DNA of 17,611 nucleotides from JBDSYA01 sp039925865 (GCA_039925865.1 JBDSYA010000118.1:1-17611), one strand, 5' to 3'; positions 1 to 7,284 are shown, counted from the first letter of the stretch. Numbers and translations are program-made. The notes: generated by a model not told the origin, from the letters alone.

Positions 1-96
1 GGAAAAGACGGAATTGTAAAGTATGTAGAAATCACAAAAGACCCGGGGACACTTCCTGAGTTTGATAAGATCAAAGAAGCTGTTGAAAAGTTGTAA
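1..96 (+). CDS. C-terminal end of a probable peroxiredoxin (partial)
   Basis: The first 96 bases are open in frame 1 and end in TAA, giving the last 31 residues of a protein whose start lies outside the window. The tail reads GIVKYVEITKDPG, then LPEFDKIKEAVEKL. This resembles the last beta strand and helix of AhpC/Tpx-type peroxiredoxins, where a 'G-x-(I/V)-x-Y-x-E' strand is followed by a 'P-(D/E)-(F/Y)-x-x-(I/A)' helix. The catalytic cysteines would be upstream, so the assignment rests on this short tail alone. It ends 17 nt before ribF on the same strand, so co-transcription is possible. Another thioredoxin-fold protein cannot be excluded. Confidence 0.45.
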   Translation, partial: GKDGIVKYVEITKDPGTLPEFDKIKEAVEKL

Positions 97-113
97 TCGC
101 CGGGAATTTTCAG

Positions 114-1052
114 ATGCAGGTTATTAGAGATATAGGTGATATTAAGTTTGATAAGAGAAGCGCAGTTACCGTAGGAACCTTTGACGGTGTTCATTTAGGA
201 CACAGGAAGATAATTGAAAAATTAAATTCCATAAAAGATACAAAGAAGCTGAGAAGTATTATTGTAACCTTCGAACCACATCCTCAGATAGTTCTTAGAA
301 ATAGGGTAAAAGACATTAAAATACTCACTACTCTTGAAGAAAAGCTGGAGATTTTCAAACAGCTGGAAGTAGACATCACTTATGTGATTCCTTTCACCAA
401 AGATTTTGCCAATACAACTGCCGAAGAGTTTTATAAGAATTATCTTATAGATAAGATCGGTATAAGTGATCTTATTCTCGGATACGATCACATGTTTGGA
501 AAAAATCGGGAAGGTAATTTTGATACCTTGAAAGATCTTTCGGAAGAATTTCAGTTTACGGTTGATAAAGTTGATGAATACATGTACGAGGGCGAACATA
601 TTAGCAGCACAGTCATTCGTAATCTTTTGAATGCTGGAGATGTAAAAAAAGTAAGCTTGATCTTAGGAAGGCCTTACAGTATTAAAGGTAAAGTTATTGA
701 AGGAAGAAAATTAGGAAAAGAGCTTGGTTATCCTACAGCAAATATTGCTAATACCGAAGAATCCAAATTAATGCCTAAAATTGGAATTTATGCAGTAAGT
801 GTGGAAATAACAGGTTCATTGCATTACGGTATGATGAGTATCGGAAAAAATCCGACTGTAACTAATGATGAAAGCATAAAGTCAGAAGTTAATATATTTG
901 ATTTCAATGAAAATATTTACGGCAAGGAAATAAAAATTAATTTCATTGAACATCTCAGGGATGAAATAAAATTTGAAACACTTGAAGATCTGAAAAAACA
1001 AATGTCCATTGATAAAGAGAACAGTTTAAAAATTATAAATATTAATAAATAA
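114..1052 (+). CDS. ribF: Bifunctional riboflavin kinase / FAD synthetase
   Basis: Makes FMN from riboflavin and ATP, then FAD from FMN and ATP, in the cytoplasm. The 312 residues match the usual length. The N-terminal FAD synthetase (nucleotidyltransferase) half shows GTFDGVHLGH at 21-30, EPHP at 54-57, LGYDHMFGKNREG at 122-134 and SSTVIR at 164-169. The C-terminal flavokinase half shows GRKLGKELGYPTANI at 197-211, whose PTAN binds the nucleotide, and SEVNIFDF at 257-264, whose Glu258 sits where the family's catalytic base is. The ATG at 114 places the first motif at the normal distance; GGGA about 12 nt upstream is a weak ribosome site. rpsO follows after 16 nt, the common ribF-rpsO-pnp order. 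Its flavins would serve the FMN oxidase at 5710-6777, though that is not a specific link. Confidence 0.96.
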   Translation: MQVIRDIGDIKFDKRSAVTVGTFDGVHLGHRKIIEKLNSIKDTKKLRSIIVTFEPHPQIVLRNRVKDIKILTTLEEKLEIFKQLEVDITYVIPFTKDFANTTAEEFYKNYLIDKIGISDLILGYDHMFGKNREGNFDTLKDLSEEFQFTVDKVDEYMYEGEHISSTVIRNLLNAGDVKKVSLILGRPYSIKGKVIEGRKLGKELGYPTANIANTEESKLMPKIGIYAVSVEITGSLHYGMMSIGKNPTVTNDESIKSEVNIFDFNENIYGKEIKINFIEHLRDEIKFETLEDLKKQMSIDKENSLKIININK

Positions 1053-1068
1053 AATAACCAAAGTAAAA

Positions 1069-1341
1069 ATGCCATTATCAACAGAACAAAAGCAGGAAAT
1101 CGTTAAGAAATTTGGAAACAGTGATAAGGATTCGGGAAAGCCCGAGGTACAGGTTGCTATTCTTACAAAGAGAATAAACGATCTGTCAGCTTTACACTTC
1201 AGCGTTTACAAAAAGGACCATCACTCACGAAGAGGATTACTTATGATGGTCGGTAAGAGAAGAAAACTTCTCAGATATTTAGAGAATAAAGATGTTGCGA
1301 GATACAGAAAGATCATAAAAGAATTAGACATAAGAAAATAA
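1069..1341 (+). CDS. rpsO: 30S ribosomal protein S15
   Basis: Primary 16S rRNA-binding protein of the small subunit platform, also part of bridge B4 between the subunits. Its 90 residues fit the usual length of 89. The signature KKDHHSRRGLL (48-58) followed by MVGKRRKLLRYL (60-71) is the rRNA-contacting core of the family. The N-terminal segment with SGKPEVQVAILTKRI is also typical. It lies between ribF (16 nt) and pnp (20 nt), the conserved arrangement in which rpsO and pnp are co-transcribed. In E. coli S15 represses its own translation through its leader; the very short leader here shows no obvious pseudoknot, so that control cannot be claimed. Confidence 0.97.
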   Translation: MPLSTEQKQEIVKKFGNSDKDSGKPEVQVAILTKRINDLSALHFSVYKKDHHSRRGLLMMVGKRRKLLRYLENKDVARYRKIIKELDIRK

Positions 1342-1361
1342 TTATAAAAGAGAAAAGATTA

Positions 1362-3473
1362 ATGTCATACAAAAAAAGTATTGAAATAGGCGGAAAGACT
1401 TTAACGCTTGAAACAGGTAAGTTAGCAAAGCAGGCAAACGGGGCGGTAATGATATCGCTGAATGAAAATTATGTTTTATGTACCGTCACTGCAGCAGATG
1501 TTGCAAAGCCGGGACAGGATTTTTTCCCGTTAACAGTCGACTACAGGGAAAAAACTTCTGCAGTCGGAAAGATCCCTGGTGGATTTTTCAAAAGAGAAGC
1601 AAGGCCGACTGAAAAAGAGATTCTTTCGTCGAGACTGATTGACAGGCCATTAAGGCCGATGTTTCCGGAAGGTTTTTTTAATGAAACACAGGTTTTATGT
1701 TCGGTTTATTCATCTGACGGAGAAAATGATGCAGACGTTATTGCAGCAGTAGGCGCTTCTGCAGCTCTTCTGATCTCAGATATTCCATTTGATGAGCCAA
1801 TCTCAGAAGTCCGGGTTACAAAAGTTGAAGACGAACTTATTATAAATCCCACTCATGAACAGCTGGGAAAAGGAAGATTTGATATCAGCGTTGCCGGAAC
1901 ATCAGATTCTATTATGATGGTAGAAGGAGAAGCCAGAGAAATTACTGAAGAAGAATTTTTAGAAGCAATAAAATTTGCTCATAAGCATATTGCTGAGATT
2001 TGCAGTTTTCAAAGTGAATTTGCTAAAGAAGTCGGCAAACCTACAAGATTATTATTACCACAGGATGACCTCTCCGAAATGATCACAGATGTGAAAAACA
2101 TATGTGAGAATGATATCAAATCACTGACAAATACTGTATCAACAAAAGAAGAGCGAAAGCTTAAAAACAGGGTTATCCATGATAAGGTGATTTCTGAACT
2201 TAGTGAGAAACATCCAGGTAATGAAAAGCTACTTGAGAAAATCATTCATGATATTCAATATGATGTTATGCGTTCATTAATTCTTGATGAAAATAAAAGG
2301 ATGGACGGAAGAGGATTAGAAGATGTGAGAGAGATAACTTGTGAAATCAGTGTACTGCCAAGAACTCACGGATCCGCATTATTTACAAGAGGTCAAACTC
2401 AGAGTTTAACTACAGTAACTTTAGGTACAAAGAGAGACGAACAAATGATCGAAGGATTGAAAGAATTAAGTTACAAAACATTCATACTTCATTACAACTT
2501 TCCTCCATTCAGTACAGGAGAGGTTGGAGGAAGACCCGGTCCGGGAAGGAGAGAAATTGGTCACGGAAATTTAGCCGAGAGATCTTTAAAGAATCTGCTT
2601 CCTTCCGATGAAGATTTTCCATATACAATAAGAATAGTTTCAGATATACTTGAATCAAACGGATCATCATCTATGGCGACAGTTTGCGCAGGTTCGATGG
2701 CTTTGATGGATGCCGGTGTAAAATTAAAAAAACCCGTTGCCGGAATTGCTATGGGTTTGATAAAAGAAGGTGATAAAGTTGCCATACTTTCAGATATACT
2801 CGGTGATGAAGATCATTTCGGAGACATGGATTTTAAAGTTGCAGGTACTAAAGAAGGTATCACGGCAATTCAAATGGATATTAAGATCAGAGGAATTTCT
2901 TTTGACATAATGGAAAAGGCATTGGCACAGGCTAAAAACGGTCGTTTGCACATATTGGAAGTTATGGAAAAAACTATCAGTTCTTCCAGAGAATCAATTT
3001 CTAAATTTGCGCCTCATCTCTATTCGATGATGGTTCCGAGAGAGATGATCGGAGCTGTTATAGGACCAGGCGGCAAGACCATTCGAAACATTATTGCTGA
3101 AAGCGGAGCGGAGATAAATATTGATGACGATGGTAAAGTAACGATTGCTGCTATAGATGAGAAACAGGCTGAGATCGCCCGGAAGATGATCGGCGGACTT
3201 ACGGAAGTTCCGGAGATCGGAAAGATCTATGATGGCATTATCAAAGGAATAAAAGATTTCGGTGCATTTGTGGAAATACTTCCGGGTAAAGAAGGACTGC
3301 TTCATATTTCAGAGATCGATAATAAAAGAGTTGTTAAAGTTGAGGATGTTTTGAAGTTTGGTCAGCAGATACAGGTGAAACTTATGGGTATTGATGATAC
3401 AGGTAAATTAAAATTAAGCAGAAAAGTTTTACTTTCAAAAGAAGCTCCAAAATCAACTGAGCCCGCATCATGA
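1362..3473 (+). CDS. pnp: Polyribonucleotide nucleotidyltransferase (PNPase)
   Basis: Phosphorolytic 3'-5' exoribonuclease for mRNA decay and RNA quality control, acting as a trimer in the cytoplasm. At 703 residues it has the complete family layout. The first RNase PH-like domain contains KREARPTEKEILSSRLIDRP (77-96). An all-helical linker follows. The second RNase PH domain carries the catalytic acidic cluster GDEDHFGDMDFKVAGT (481-496), with Asp484 and Asp490 in the places of E. coli Asp486 and Asp492. A KH domain holds the IGPGGK loop (567-572), and an S1 domain begins near residue 622 (YDGIIKGIKDFGAF). A purine-rich AGAGAAAAG lies just before the ATG. The stop codon overlaps the next start as ATGA, so translation of the STAS gene is probably coupled to pnp. 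Confidence 0.98.
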   Translation: MSYKKSIEIGGKTLTLETGKLAKQANGAVMISLNENYVLCTVTAADVAKPGQDFFPLTVDYREKTSAVGKIPGGFFKREARPTEKEILSSRLIDRPLRPMFPEGFFNETQVLCSVYSSDGENDADVIAAVGASAALLISDIPFDEPISEVRVTKVEDELIINPTHEQLGKGRFDISVAGTSDSIMMVEGEAREITEEEFLEAIKFAHKHIAEICSFQSEFAKEVGKPTRLLLPQDDLSEMITDVKNICENDIKSLTNTVSTKEERKLKNRVIHDKVISELSEKHPGNEKLLEKIIHDIQYDVMRSLILDENKRMDGRGLEDVREITCEISVLPRTHGSALFTRGQTQSLTTVTLGTKRDEQMIEGLKELSYKTFILHYNFPPFSTGEVGGRPGPGRREIGHGNLAERSLKNLLPSDEDFPYTIRIVSDILESNGSSSMATVCAGSMALMDAGVKLKKPVAGIAMGLIKEGDKVAILSDILGDEDHFGDMDFKVAGTKEGITAIQMDIKIRGISFDIMEKALAQAKNGRLHILEVMEKTISSSRESISKFAPHLYSMMVPREMIGAVIGPGGKTIRNIIAESGAEINIDDDGKVTIAAIDEKQAEIARKMIGGLTEVPEIGKIYDGIIKGIKDFGAFVEILPGKEGLLHISEIDNKRVVKVEDVLKFGQQIQVKLMGIDDTGKLKLSRKVLLSKEAPKSTEPAS

Positions 3474-3775
3474 AATTTGAGATAGATAAACAAAAAGATA
3501 AGACCATATTTAAACTTGAAACCAAGTCTTTGGATCATAACATTGCTGCAGACCTTAAAGCAGAATTGATCTTTTTACAGAAGGAAATTGATAACCAATT
3601 TATTATTGATCTGAAAGATGTTGCTAAATGCGACAGTTCAGGTCTTTCAGTTCTTTTACTTTCCGAACGACTTGAAAGAGAAAAGAAGAGAACACTTATT
3701 TTGAAAAATGTAAATGCAAATGTAAGGGATCTGATGAAGATTGCAAGGTTAGACAGAGTGTTTGACATAGAATAG
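3470..3775 (+). CDS. STAS-domain protein, anti-sigma factor antagonist type
   Basis: A single STAS domain of 101 residues, the size of SpoIIAA/RsbV-type anti-sigma factor antagonists. These bind a serine-kinase anti-sigma factor and free a sigma factor when unphosphorylated. The diagnostic segment is IIDLKDVAKCDSSGLSVLL (45-63); in this family the second serine of DSSGL, here Ser57, is the one phosphorylated. There are no transmembrane segments or other domains. The start overlaps the pnp stop by 4 nt (ATGA) and a strong terminator follows at 3799, so it is the last gene of the ribF-rpsO-pnp unit. No kinase or sigma partner is present in the window. A different STAS role, such as an intracellular signalling scaffold, remains possible. 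Confidence 0.85.
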   Translation: MKFEIDKQKDKTIFKLETKSLDHNIAADLKAELIFLQKEIDNQFIIDLKDVAKCDSSGLSVLLLSERLEREKKRTLILKNVNANVRDLMKIARLDRVFDIE

Positions 3776-3798
3776 AATCAATTTAATTATTTTTATAT

Positions 3799-3836
3799 AA
3801 ACTTCTTATCAGTTAATTTGGTAGGAAGTTTTTTTA
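3799..3836 (+). terminator. Rho-independent terminator after the pnp-STAS unit
   Basis: Arms AAACTTCTTATC (3799-3810) and GGTAGGAAGTTT (3820-3831) form a 12-bp stem, counting two G-U pairs, with a 9-nt loop. The right arm runs into a T-tract (3829-3835). It sits 23 nt after the STAS stop and just before the Rieske gene, separating the two units. Confidence 0.85.
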
Positions 3837-3851
3837 TTTTATGTACAAAAG

Positions 3852-4196
3852 ATGAGTCCTGAATTTATAAAAATTTGTAAAGTCACAGAAGTATATTCCA
3901 GAAAAGGGCAAAGGTTTCAGCTTGATGACGAGAATGAGATCGCCATATTTAAAGTCGGCGAAAAGATCTATGCCGTTGACAATATCTGCCCGCATAACCA
4001 CACATCTCAGATATACGACGGATACATTGAGAATATGTATATCGCCTGTCCCGTACACGGATTCCAGTTTCATCTTGAAACAGGAGAACAGCCAACAAAG
4101 ATGGGATGCAGGCTGAGAACATTTGAGGTAAAGATTGTAGATGATTATGTTTATGTGAAGAAACCTTCGGAGATACGTTTTGATTTTAAATTTTAG
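3852..4196 (+). CDS. Small Rieske [2Fe-2S] ferredoxin
   Basis: A 114-residue soluble protein with one Rieske domain and no signal peptide or membrane anchor, so a cytoplasmic electron carrier of the NirD/dioxygenase-ferredoxin type. The cluster ligands are visible as Cys46-Pro-His48 and Cys66-Pro-Val-His69, followed by the usual HGFQFHLETGE (69-79). The first ligand loop reads CPHNHTSQIYDG, whereas most ferredoxins have CPHxGAPL; the extra His50 and missing small residues are unusual. It starts shortly after the upstream terminator, so it probably heads a new unit, and queG begins 11 nt after its stop. No oxygenase or nitrite reductase partner is nearby. Donating electrons to QueG is an attractive but unproven role. 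Confidence 0.9.
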   Translation: MSPEFIKICKVTEVYSRKGQRFQLDDENEIAIFKVGEKIYAVDNICPHNHTSQIYDGYIENMYIACPVHGFQFHLETGEQPTKMGCRLRTFEVKIVDDYVYVKKPSEIRFDFKF

Positions 4197-4207
4197 ATTT
4201 TGTTTAT

Positions 4208-5131
4208 ATGAAAGAGAACTTTACAGATATAATAAAGCGGATGTGTTTTGATAGTGGCTTTATAAAAGTTGGTATTGCAAAAGCTGAACAATTAAGAGCT
4301 GAAGGCTTGTATCTAAAAGAATGGCTCGATGAAAACAGGAATGCTGATATGAAGTGGATGAACAGAAGTTTTGAAAAAAGAACAGATCCAAAGTTGATCA
4401 GGGAAGATATCAAATCAATAATTTCACTCGCTTATTTATATGATACTCCGGTTGCACATTCGGAAAATCTTAATGTTCCAAAAATTTCACGGTATGCGTG
4501 GGGAGAAAAGGATTATCATCAAATTCTAAAAAATAAATTAAATTTATTATGTAATGAAATTGATAAAATCGGACCCGATATAAAGTCTTTATATTATGTC
4601 GATGACGGTCCTTTGATGGAAAAGGTCTGGGCTGTAAAATCAGGAATAGGATGGATGGGAAAGAATACTAATGTGATCAATCCGGAGATTGGCAGCTTTT
4701 TTTTTCTTGCAGAGATCCTAATTAATATTGAACTTGATCAGGATAAACCAATAGAGGATCTGTGTAAAAGCTGTGCTCTATGTGTGGAAGCCTGCCCTAC
4801 AGCCGCTCTGTATGAAGAGTATAAGTTAGATGCGAATCTTTGTATTTCTTATCAGACAATTGAAAACAGAGGTGAGATCCCTGCTGATATAGATTTAAAC
4901 GGATGGATCTTCGGTTGTGATATTTGTCAGGACATTTGTCCATACAATGGGAAACAGATTTTTACAGATGACATAAAATTCCTTCCGAAAAATGATATGC
5001 ACAATAAATCTTATGATCAACTTCTGAGCATGGATGAAGTGGAATTTAATAAAAAATTTGAAGGAACACCCATAAGAAGAACAAAGTATAGCGGATGGCG
5101 GAGAAATCTAATTAAATCAAAAAATAATTAA
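4208..5131 (+). CDS. queG: Epoxyqueuosine reductase
   Basis: Catalyses the last step of queuosine synthesis, reducing epoxyqueuosine to queuosine in the wobble position of GUN-anticodon tRNAs, using cobalamin and two [4Fe-4S] clusters. The 307 residues contain a ferredoxin-like region with CKSCALCVEACP (186-197), a conserved lone Cys in LDANLCISYQTIE (Cys212), and CDICQDICPYN (237-247). Upstream, YVDDGPLMEK (130-139) includes the Asp that acts as general acid in characterised QueG enzymes. The length suits the short form without the C-terminal HEAT extension. It is 11 nt downstream of the Rieske ferredoxin gene. Other queuosine genes are not in the window. Confidence 0.95.
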   Translation: MKENFTDIIKRMCFDSGFIKVGIAKAEQLRAEGLYLKEWLDENRNADMKWMNRSFEKRTDPKLIREDIKSIISLAYLYDTPVAHSENLNVPKISRYAWGEKDYHQILKNKLNLLCNEIDKIGPDIKSLYYVDDGPLMEKVWAVKSGIGWMGKNTNVINPEIGSFFFLAEILINIELDQDKPIEDLCKSCALCVEACPTAALYEEYKLDANLCISYQTIENRGEIPADIDLNGWIFGCDICQDICPYNGKQIFTDDIKFLPKNDMHNKSYDQLLSMDEVEFNKKFEGTPIRRTKYSGWRRNLIKSKNN

Positions 5132-5239
5132 AATTTCTGAAGCTAATTAGAATAGGAAAATTGAAAAATGAATATTAACTAATTTTAAAAGGCAGAGCAA
5201 TGAAAATTATCTTGTAACTTTTCCCGGGTGATTACGAAT

Positions 5240-5267
5240 TAGTAAACAGTTAGCATAATAAAAATTA
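5240..5267 (+). promoter_or_regulatory. Weak candidate promoter for the small exported protein
   Basis: TTACGA and CATAAT are separated by 16 nt, ending about 20 nt before the start at 5287. The match to sigma-70 consensus is modest and the AT-rich background makes chance matches likely. The supporting argument is that this gene has its own 155-nt leader after queG. Confidence 0.2.
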
Positions 5268-5286
5268 ACCCTCAAGGAGAAGTAAA

Positions 5287-5649
5287 ATGAAAATTTTCAA
5301 AGCTTTAATTGCAATGTTGTTTGTATCTTTATATTTATTACAGCCAAACGTTTCACATTCAAACACAGGCACTGGAAACAAATCTGCAGAGCTTAACTCT
5401 CAGATAATACAGGAAGTCAAAGAAGTTTTAAAAAATCCCTATCTTAAGTATGAATCCAAAAATCTCTCAGGAGAAGTCAGCGTGACTACCTCTGTCGATA
5501 AGAATGGTAAAATTATTTTCAAAGACATCAAAGGAATTAATGAAAACCTTCTTTCGAATGTTATTGCTAAGCTGAATTCCCTGAATTTGTGGACAAGTCC
5601 TGATTACTCGGGAAAAAATTATAATTATAAGATAAAATATAAGAACTAA
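5287..5649 (+). CDS. Small exported protein, unknown function
   Basis: A 120-residue protein with a clear signal peptide: Lys2/Lys5, a hydrophobic core at about 6-19, and a probable cleavage after Ser25 (SHS-NTG). The mature part has a helix (35-49) followed by a strand-rich region with LSGEVSVTTSVDKNGKIIF (60-78), then NLLSNVIAKLNSLNLW (87-102). The pattern 'G-x-V-x-V-x-x-x-V-x-x-x-G-K-I ... L-x-x-x-V' recalls small TonB_C-like exported proteins of Bacteroidota, but I cannot assign a family firmly. The start is fixed by a strong ribosome site (AAGGAG, about 7 nt before ATG), rare in this window, suggesting high expression. A terminator follows 28 nt after the stop. Confidence 0.75.
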   Translation: MKIFKALIAMLFVSLYLLQPNVSHSNTGTGNKSAELNSQIIQEVKEVLKNPYLKYESKNLSGEVSVTTSVDKNGKIIFKDIKGINENLLSNVIAKLNSLNLWTSPDYSGKNYNYKIKYKN

Positions 5650-5677
5650 AAAGGATACGTTACCAACCCTCTGATCG

Positions 5678-5711
5678 CTCTGTCAGGTAATTGCCTGACA
5701 GAGTTTTTTTT
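5678..5711 (+). terminator. Strong Rho-independent terminator of the 5287 gene
   Basis: CTCTGTCAGG (5678-5687) pairs perfectly with CCTGACAGAG (5694-5703). A further T-G pair leaves an AATT loop, and eight T follow at 5704-5711. The T-tract touches the stop codon of the convergent oxidase gene (5710-5712). There is no matching T-run on the other strand, so it looks one-directional. Confidence 0.93.
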
Positions 5712-6777
5712 AAGCGATTAAATTTTTGGTTATTTTTTTTATTGAGTCACATCCGCACAGAGCCATCGAAAGATCAAATTCTTTCCGGAAAATTTCAAGA
5801 ACATCTTTCACTCCGTTTTCACCATGTGCTGCAAGTCCCCATATTATGGGTCTTCCAACAAGTACTGCTTTTGCCCCAAGAGCAATTGCTTTCAAAATAT
5901 CTGTTCCTCTTCTGATACCTCCATCAATCAAAATTTCTATTTTACCCTGTACAGCATCTGCTATTTCAGGAAGAACATCAATAGTTGCTTTGCAGGTATC
6001 GAGTTGTCTTCCGCCATGATTTGAAACAACAATTCCATTTACTCCATGTTCAATGCTTAGTAATGCGTCTTCCTTACATGAAATACCTTTTATTAACAAT
6101 GGAAGTTTTGTGATTGATTTCAGCCATTCAATATCCTTCCAGTTAAATGATGCATCAAAATATTCGGTGACATAACTTGAGATTCCTGAATCCCCTTTCT
6201 GAAGAAGTTTATCTTTGAAAACAGTTTCTAAATTTTTAACTGTAACACCATCCGGTAAATTAAATCTGTTTCTCACATCCCGTTCTCTTGTACCAAGCAG
6301 AGGAGCGTCAACAGTCAGAACGATTGCTTTACAGCCTGCGGCCTCAGCTCTTTCAATTAAAGCTTTTGTTATTACTCTGTCTTTAAAAACATATAATTGA
6401 AACCAAACAGGTTTTGAAGATGCTTTTACAACTTCCTCAACTGCAGAGTTTGAAAGCGTGCTCAAGATCATGATTGTACCTGCGGCACCTGCGGCCTTTG
6501 CTACAGCCAGTTCACCCTCATCGTGCGCCAATTTATGAAATGCTGTTGGAGCGATCATAACAGGCATCGAGATTTTATTCCCCATAACTTCTGTTGTGAG
6601 ATCTCTTTTGCTTACATCCACAAGAACTCTGTATTTTAAATAAATTCGTTTATAGGCATTGCAATTTTCTCTTAAAGTAATTTCATCATTCGCACCGCTT
6701 GAATAATAATCGTAAGCCATTTGGCTTAACTTTTCTTTTGCGAGAGATTCGAATTCGGAGATAGTGATAGGTGTCAT
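5710..6777 (-). CDS. FMN-dependent (S)-2-hydroxy-acid oxidase/dehydrogenase
   Basis: Oxidises an L-2-hydroxy acid (lactate, glycolate or longer) to the 2-oxo acid with FMN in a TIM barrel; no signal peptide or membrane segment, so cytoplasmic. The 355 residues run almost colinear with spinach glycolate oxidase. The active-site residues fall at identical numbers: Tyr24 (YYSSGANDE), Tyr129 (FQLYVFKDR), Asp157 and Arg164 (LTVDAPLLGTRERD), Lys230 (LLIKG), His254 and Arg257 (SNHGGRQLD). The phosphate-binding end shows DGGIRRGTD (285-293) and GRP (308-310). Residue 108 is Leu where glycolate oxidase has Trp, which favours lactate or another larger substrate. The gene lies 17 nt after brnA, so it may be read from the toxin-antitoxin promoter. 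No lactate permease or glycolate-pathway gene is nearby. Confidence 0.93.
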   Translation of the reverse strand: MTPITISEFESLAKEKLSQMAYDYYSSGANDEITLRENCNAYKRIYLKYRVLVDVSKRDLTTEVMGNKISMPVMIAPTAFHKLAHDEGELAVAKAAGAAGTIMILSTLSNSAVEEVVKASSKPVWFQLYVFKDRVITKALIERAEAAGCKAIVLTVDAPLLGTRERDVRNRFNLPDGVTVKNLETVFKDKLLQKGDSGISSYVTEYFDASFNWKDIEWLKSITKLPLLIKGISCKEDALLSIEHGVNGIVVSNHGGRQLDTCKATIDVLPEIADAVQGKIEILIDGGIRRGTDILKAIALGAKAVLVGRPIIWGLAAHGENGVKDVLEIFRKEFDLSMALCGCDSIKKITKNLIA

Positions 6778-6794
6778 AAAATTCTAACCGTGAA

Positions 6795-7028
6795 TCATTC
6801 TGAAAATCTTGAAGAGTATTGGTCTAACAAATTTCTTATCACTTTTTGATACTGACTTCCGTTTTTATTAGCAACCTTTTTAAAAAAATCTACACTTGAT
6901 TTGCTTAAGTTCAGAGTAACTTTTACATTATTTTCTTTCAATACAAGTTCTTCAGGTTTAGGAAGAAAATCTCTAACCACTTCCAGCTTGCCTAAATTCT
7001 CATTTGTGTATTTTATTTTCTTTTTCAT
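6795..7028 (-). CDS. brnA: BrnA-type antitoxin (ribbon-helix-helix)
   Basis: Antitoxin partner of the BrnT toxin just upstream. In characterised pairs BrnA neutralises the toxin and represses its own operon. At 77 residues it has a charged N-terminal arm (1-34) and then a CopG-like ribbon-helix-helix: strand VKVTLNLSKSSVDFF (35-49), then a helix ending in YQKVIRNLLDQY (60-71). The arrangement of 'K-V-x-L-x-L', 'F(F/L)K' and 'Y-Q-x-x-(I/V)-x-x-L-L-x-x-Y' is typical of BrnA. Its start lies inside brnT, overlapping by 29 nt in another frame, so translation is probably coupled. The toxin-before-antitoxin order is normal for this family. Confidence 0.88.
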   Translation of the reverse strand: MKKKIKYTNENLGKLEVVRDFLPKPEELVLKENNVKVTLNLSKSSVDFFKKVANKNGSQYQKVIRNLLDQYSSRFSE

Positions 7029-7284
7029 ATACCTTTTTCCCTTTTCTCCAATAACCGGCTCCGATTATTCTGATTTTAAGCTTTCTATAAGTAAATCTAA
7101 CAGTTAAAATATCATTTTCGATTTTACCAAAACAAAAAAATCTCTCTTCGTCATAACTATGCTCTAAATCTCTTGCTATAATCCGCCTTGAGTCAAAGAA
7201 CGCTAACTGAGCAGTTTCGAAGGAAACGTCATGTTTGATTATATTGTATCTGTTTTTATCTTCATCCCAATCAAATATACTCAT
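7000..7284 (-). CDS. brnT: BrnT-type ribonuclease toxin
   Basis: Ribonuclease toxin with a RelE-like fold that blocks translation when not bound by BrnA. The 94 residues carry the family landmarks: FDWDEDKNRYNIIKHDVSFE (4-23), an Asp at 31, HSYDEERF (42-49), a Gly at 53, and a C-terminal IRIIGAGYWRKGKKVYEKE (71-89). In most BrnT proteins the last block begins RIISAR; here it is RIIGAG, so a usually conserved Ser and Arg are replaced by Gly. This may lower activity or simply mark a divergent branch. No ribosome site is visible before the ATG at 7284. A sigma-70-like promoter overlapped by a palindrome lies 25-60 nt upstream. The downstream overlap with brnA supports a two-gene operon. Confidence 0.9.
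   Translation of the reverse strand: MSIFDWDEDKNRYNIIKHDVSFETAQLAFFDSRRIIARDLEHSYDEERFFCFGKIENDILTVRFTYRKLKIRIIGAGYWRKGKKVYEKENKIHK

Noticed and set aside
222..599. Minus-strand open frame of 125 codons inside ribF
   Set aside because: Lies fully antisense to a well-conserved gene; its peptide shows no family motif.
2009..3305. Three minus-strand open frames inside pnp
   Set aside because: Antisense shadows of conserved PNPase domains with low-complexity peptides.
5201..5218. Five-codon leader-peptide-like frame before the small exported protein
   Set aside because: Too short and lacks regulatory codons or attenuator pairing.
5691..6400. Several plus-strand open frames over the 2-hydroxy-acid oxidase
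   Set aside because: They overlap the oxidase antisense; the oxidase has a full set of catalytic residues.
6901..7107. Plus-strand open frame across brnTA
   Set aside because: Phe/Ser-rich antisense peptide; brnT and brnA are supported by motifs and overlap geometry.
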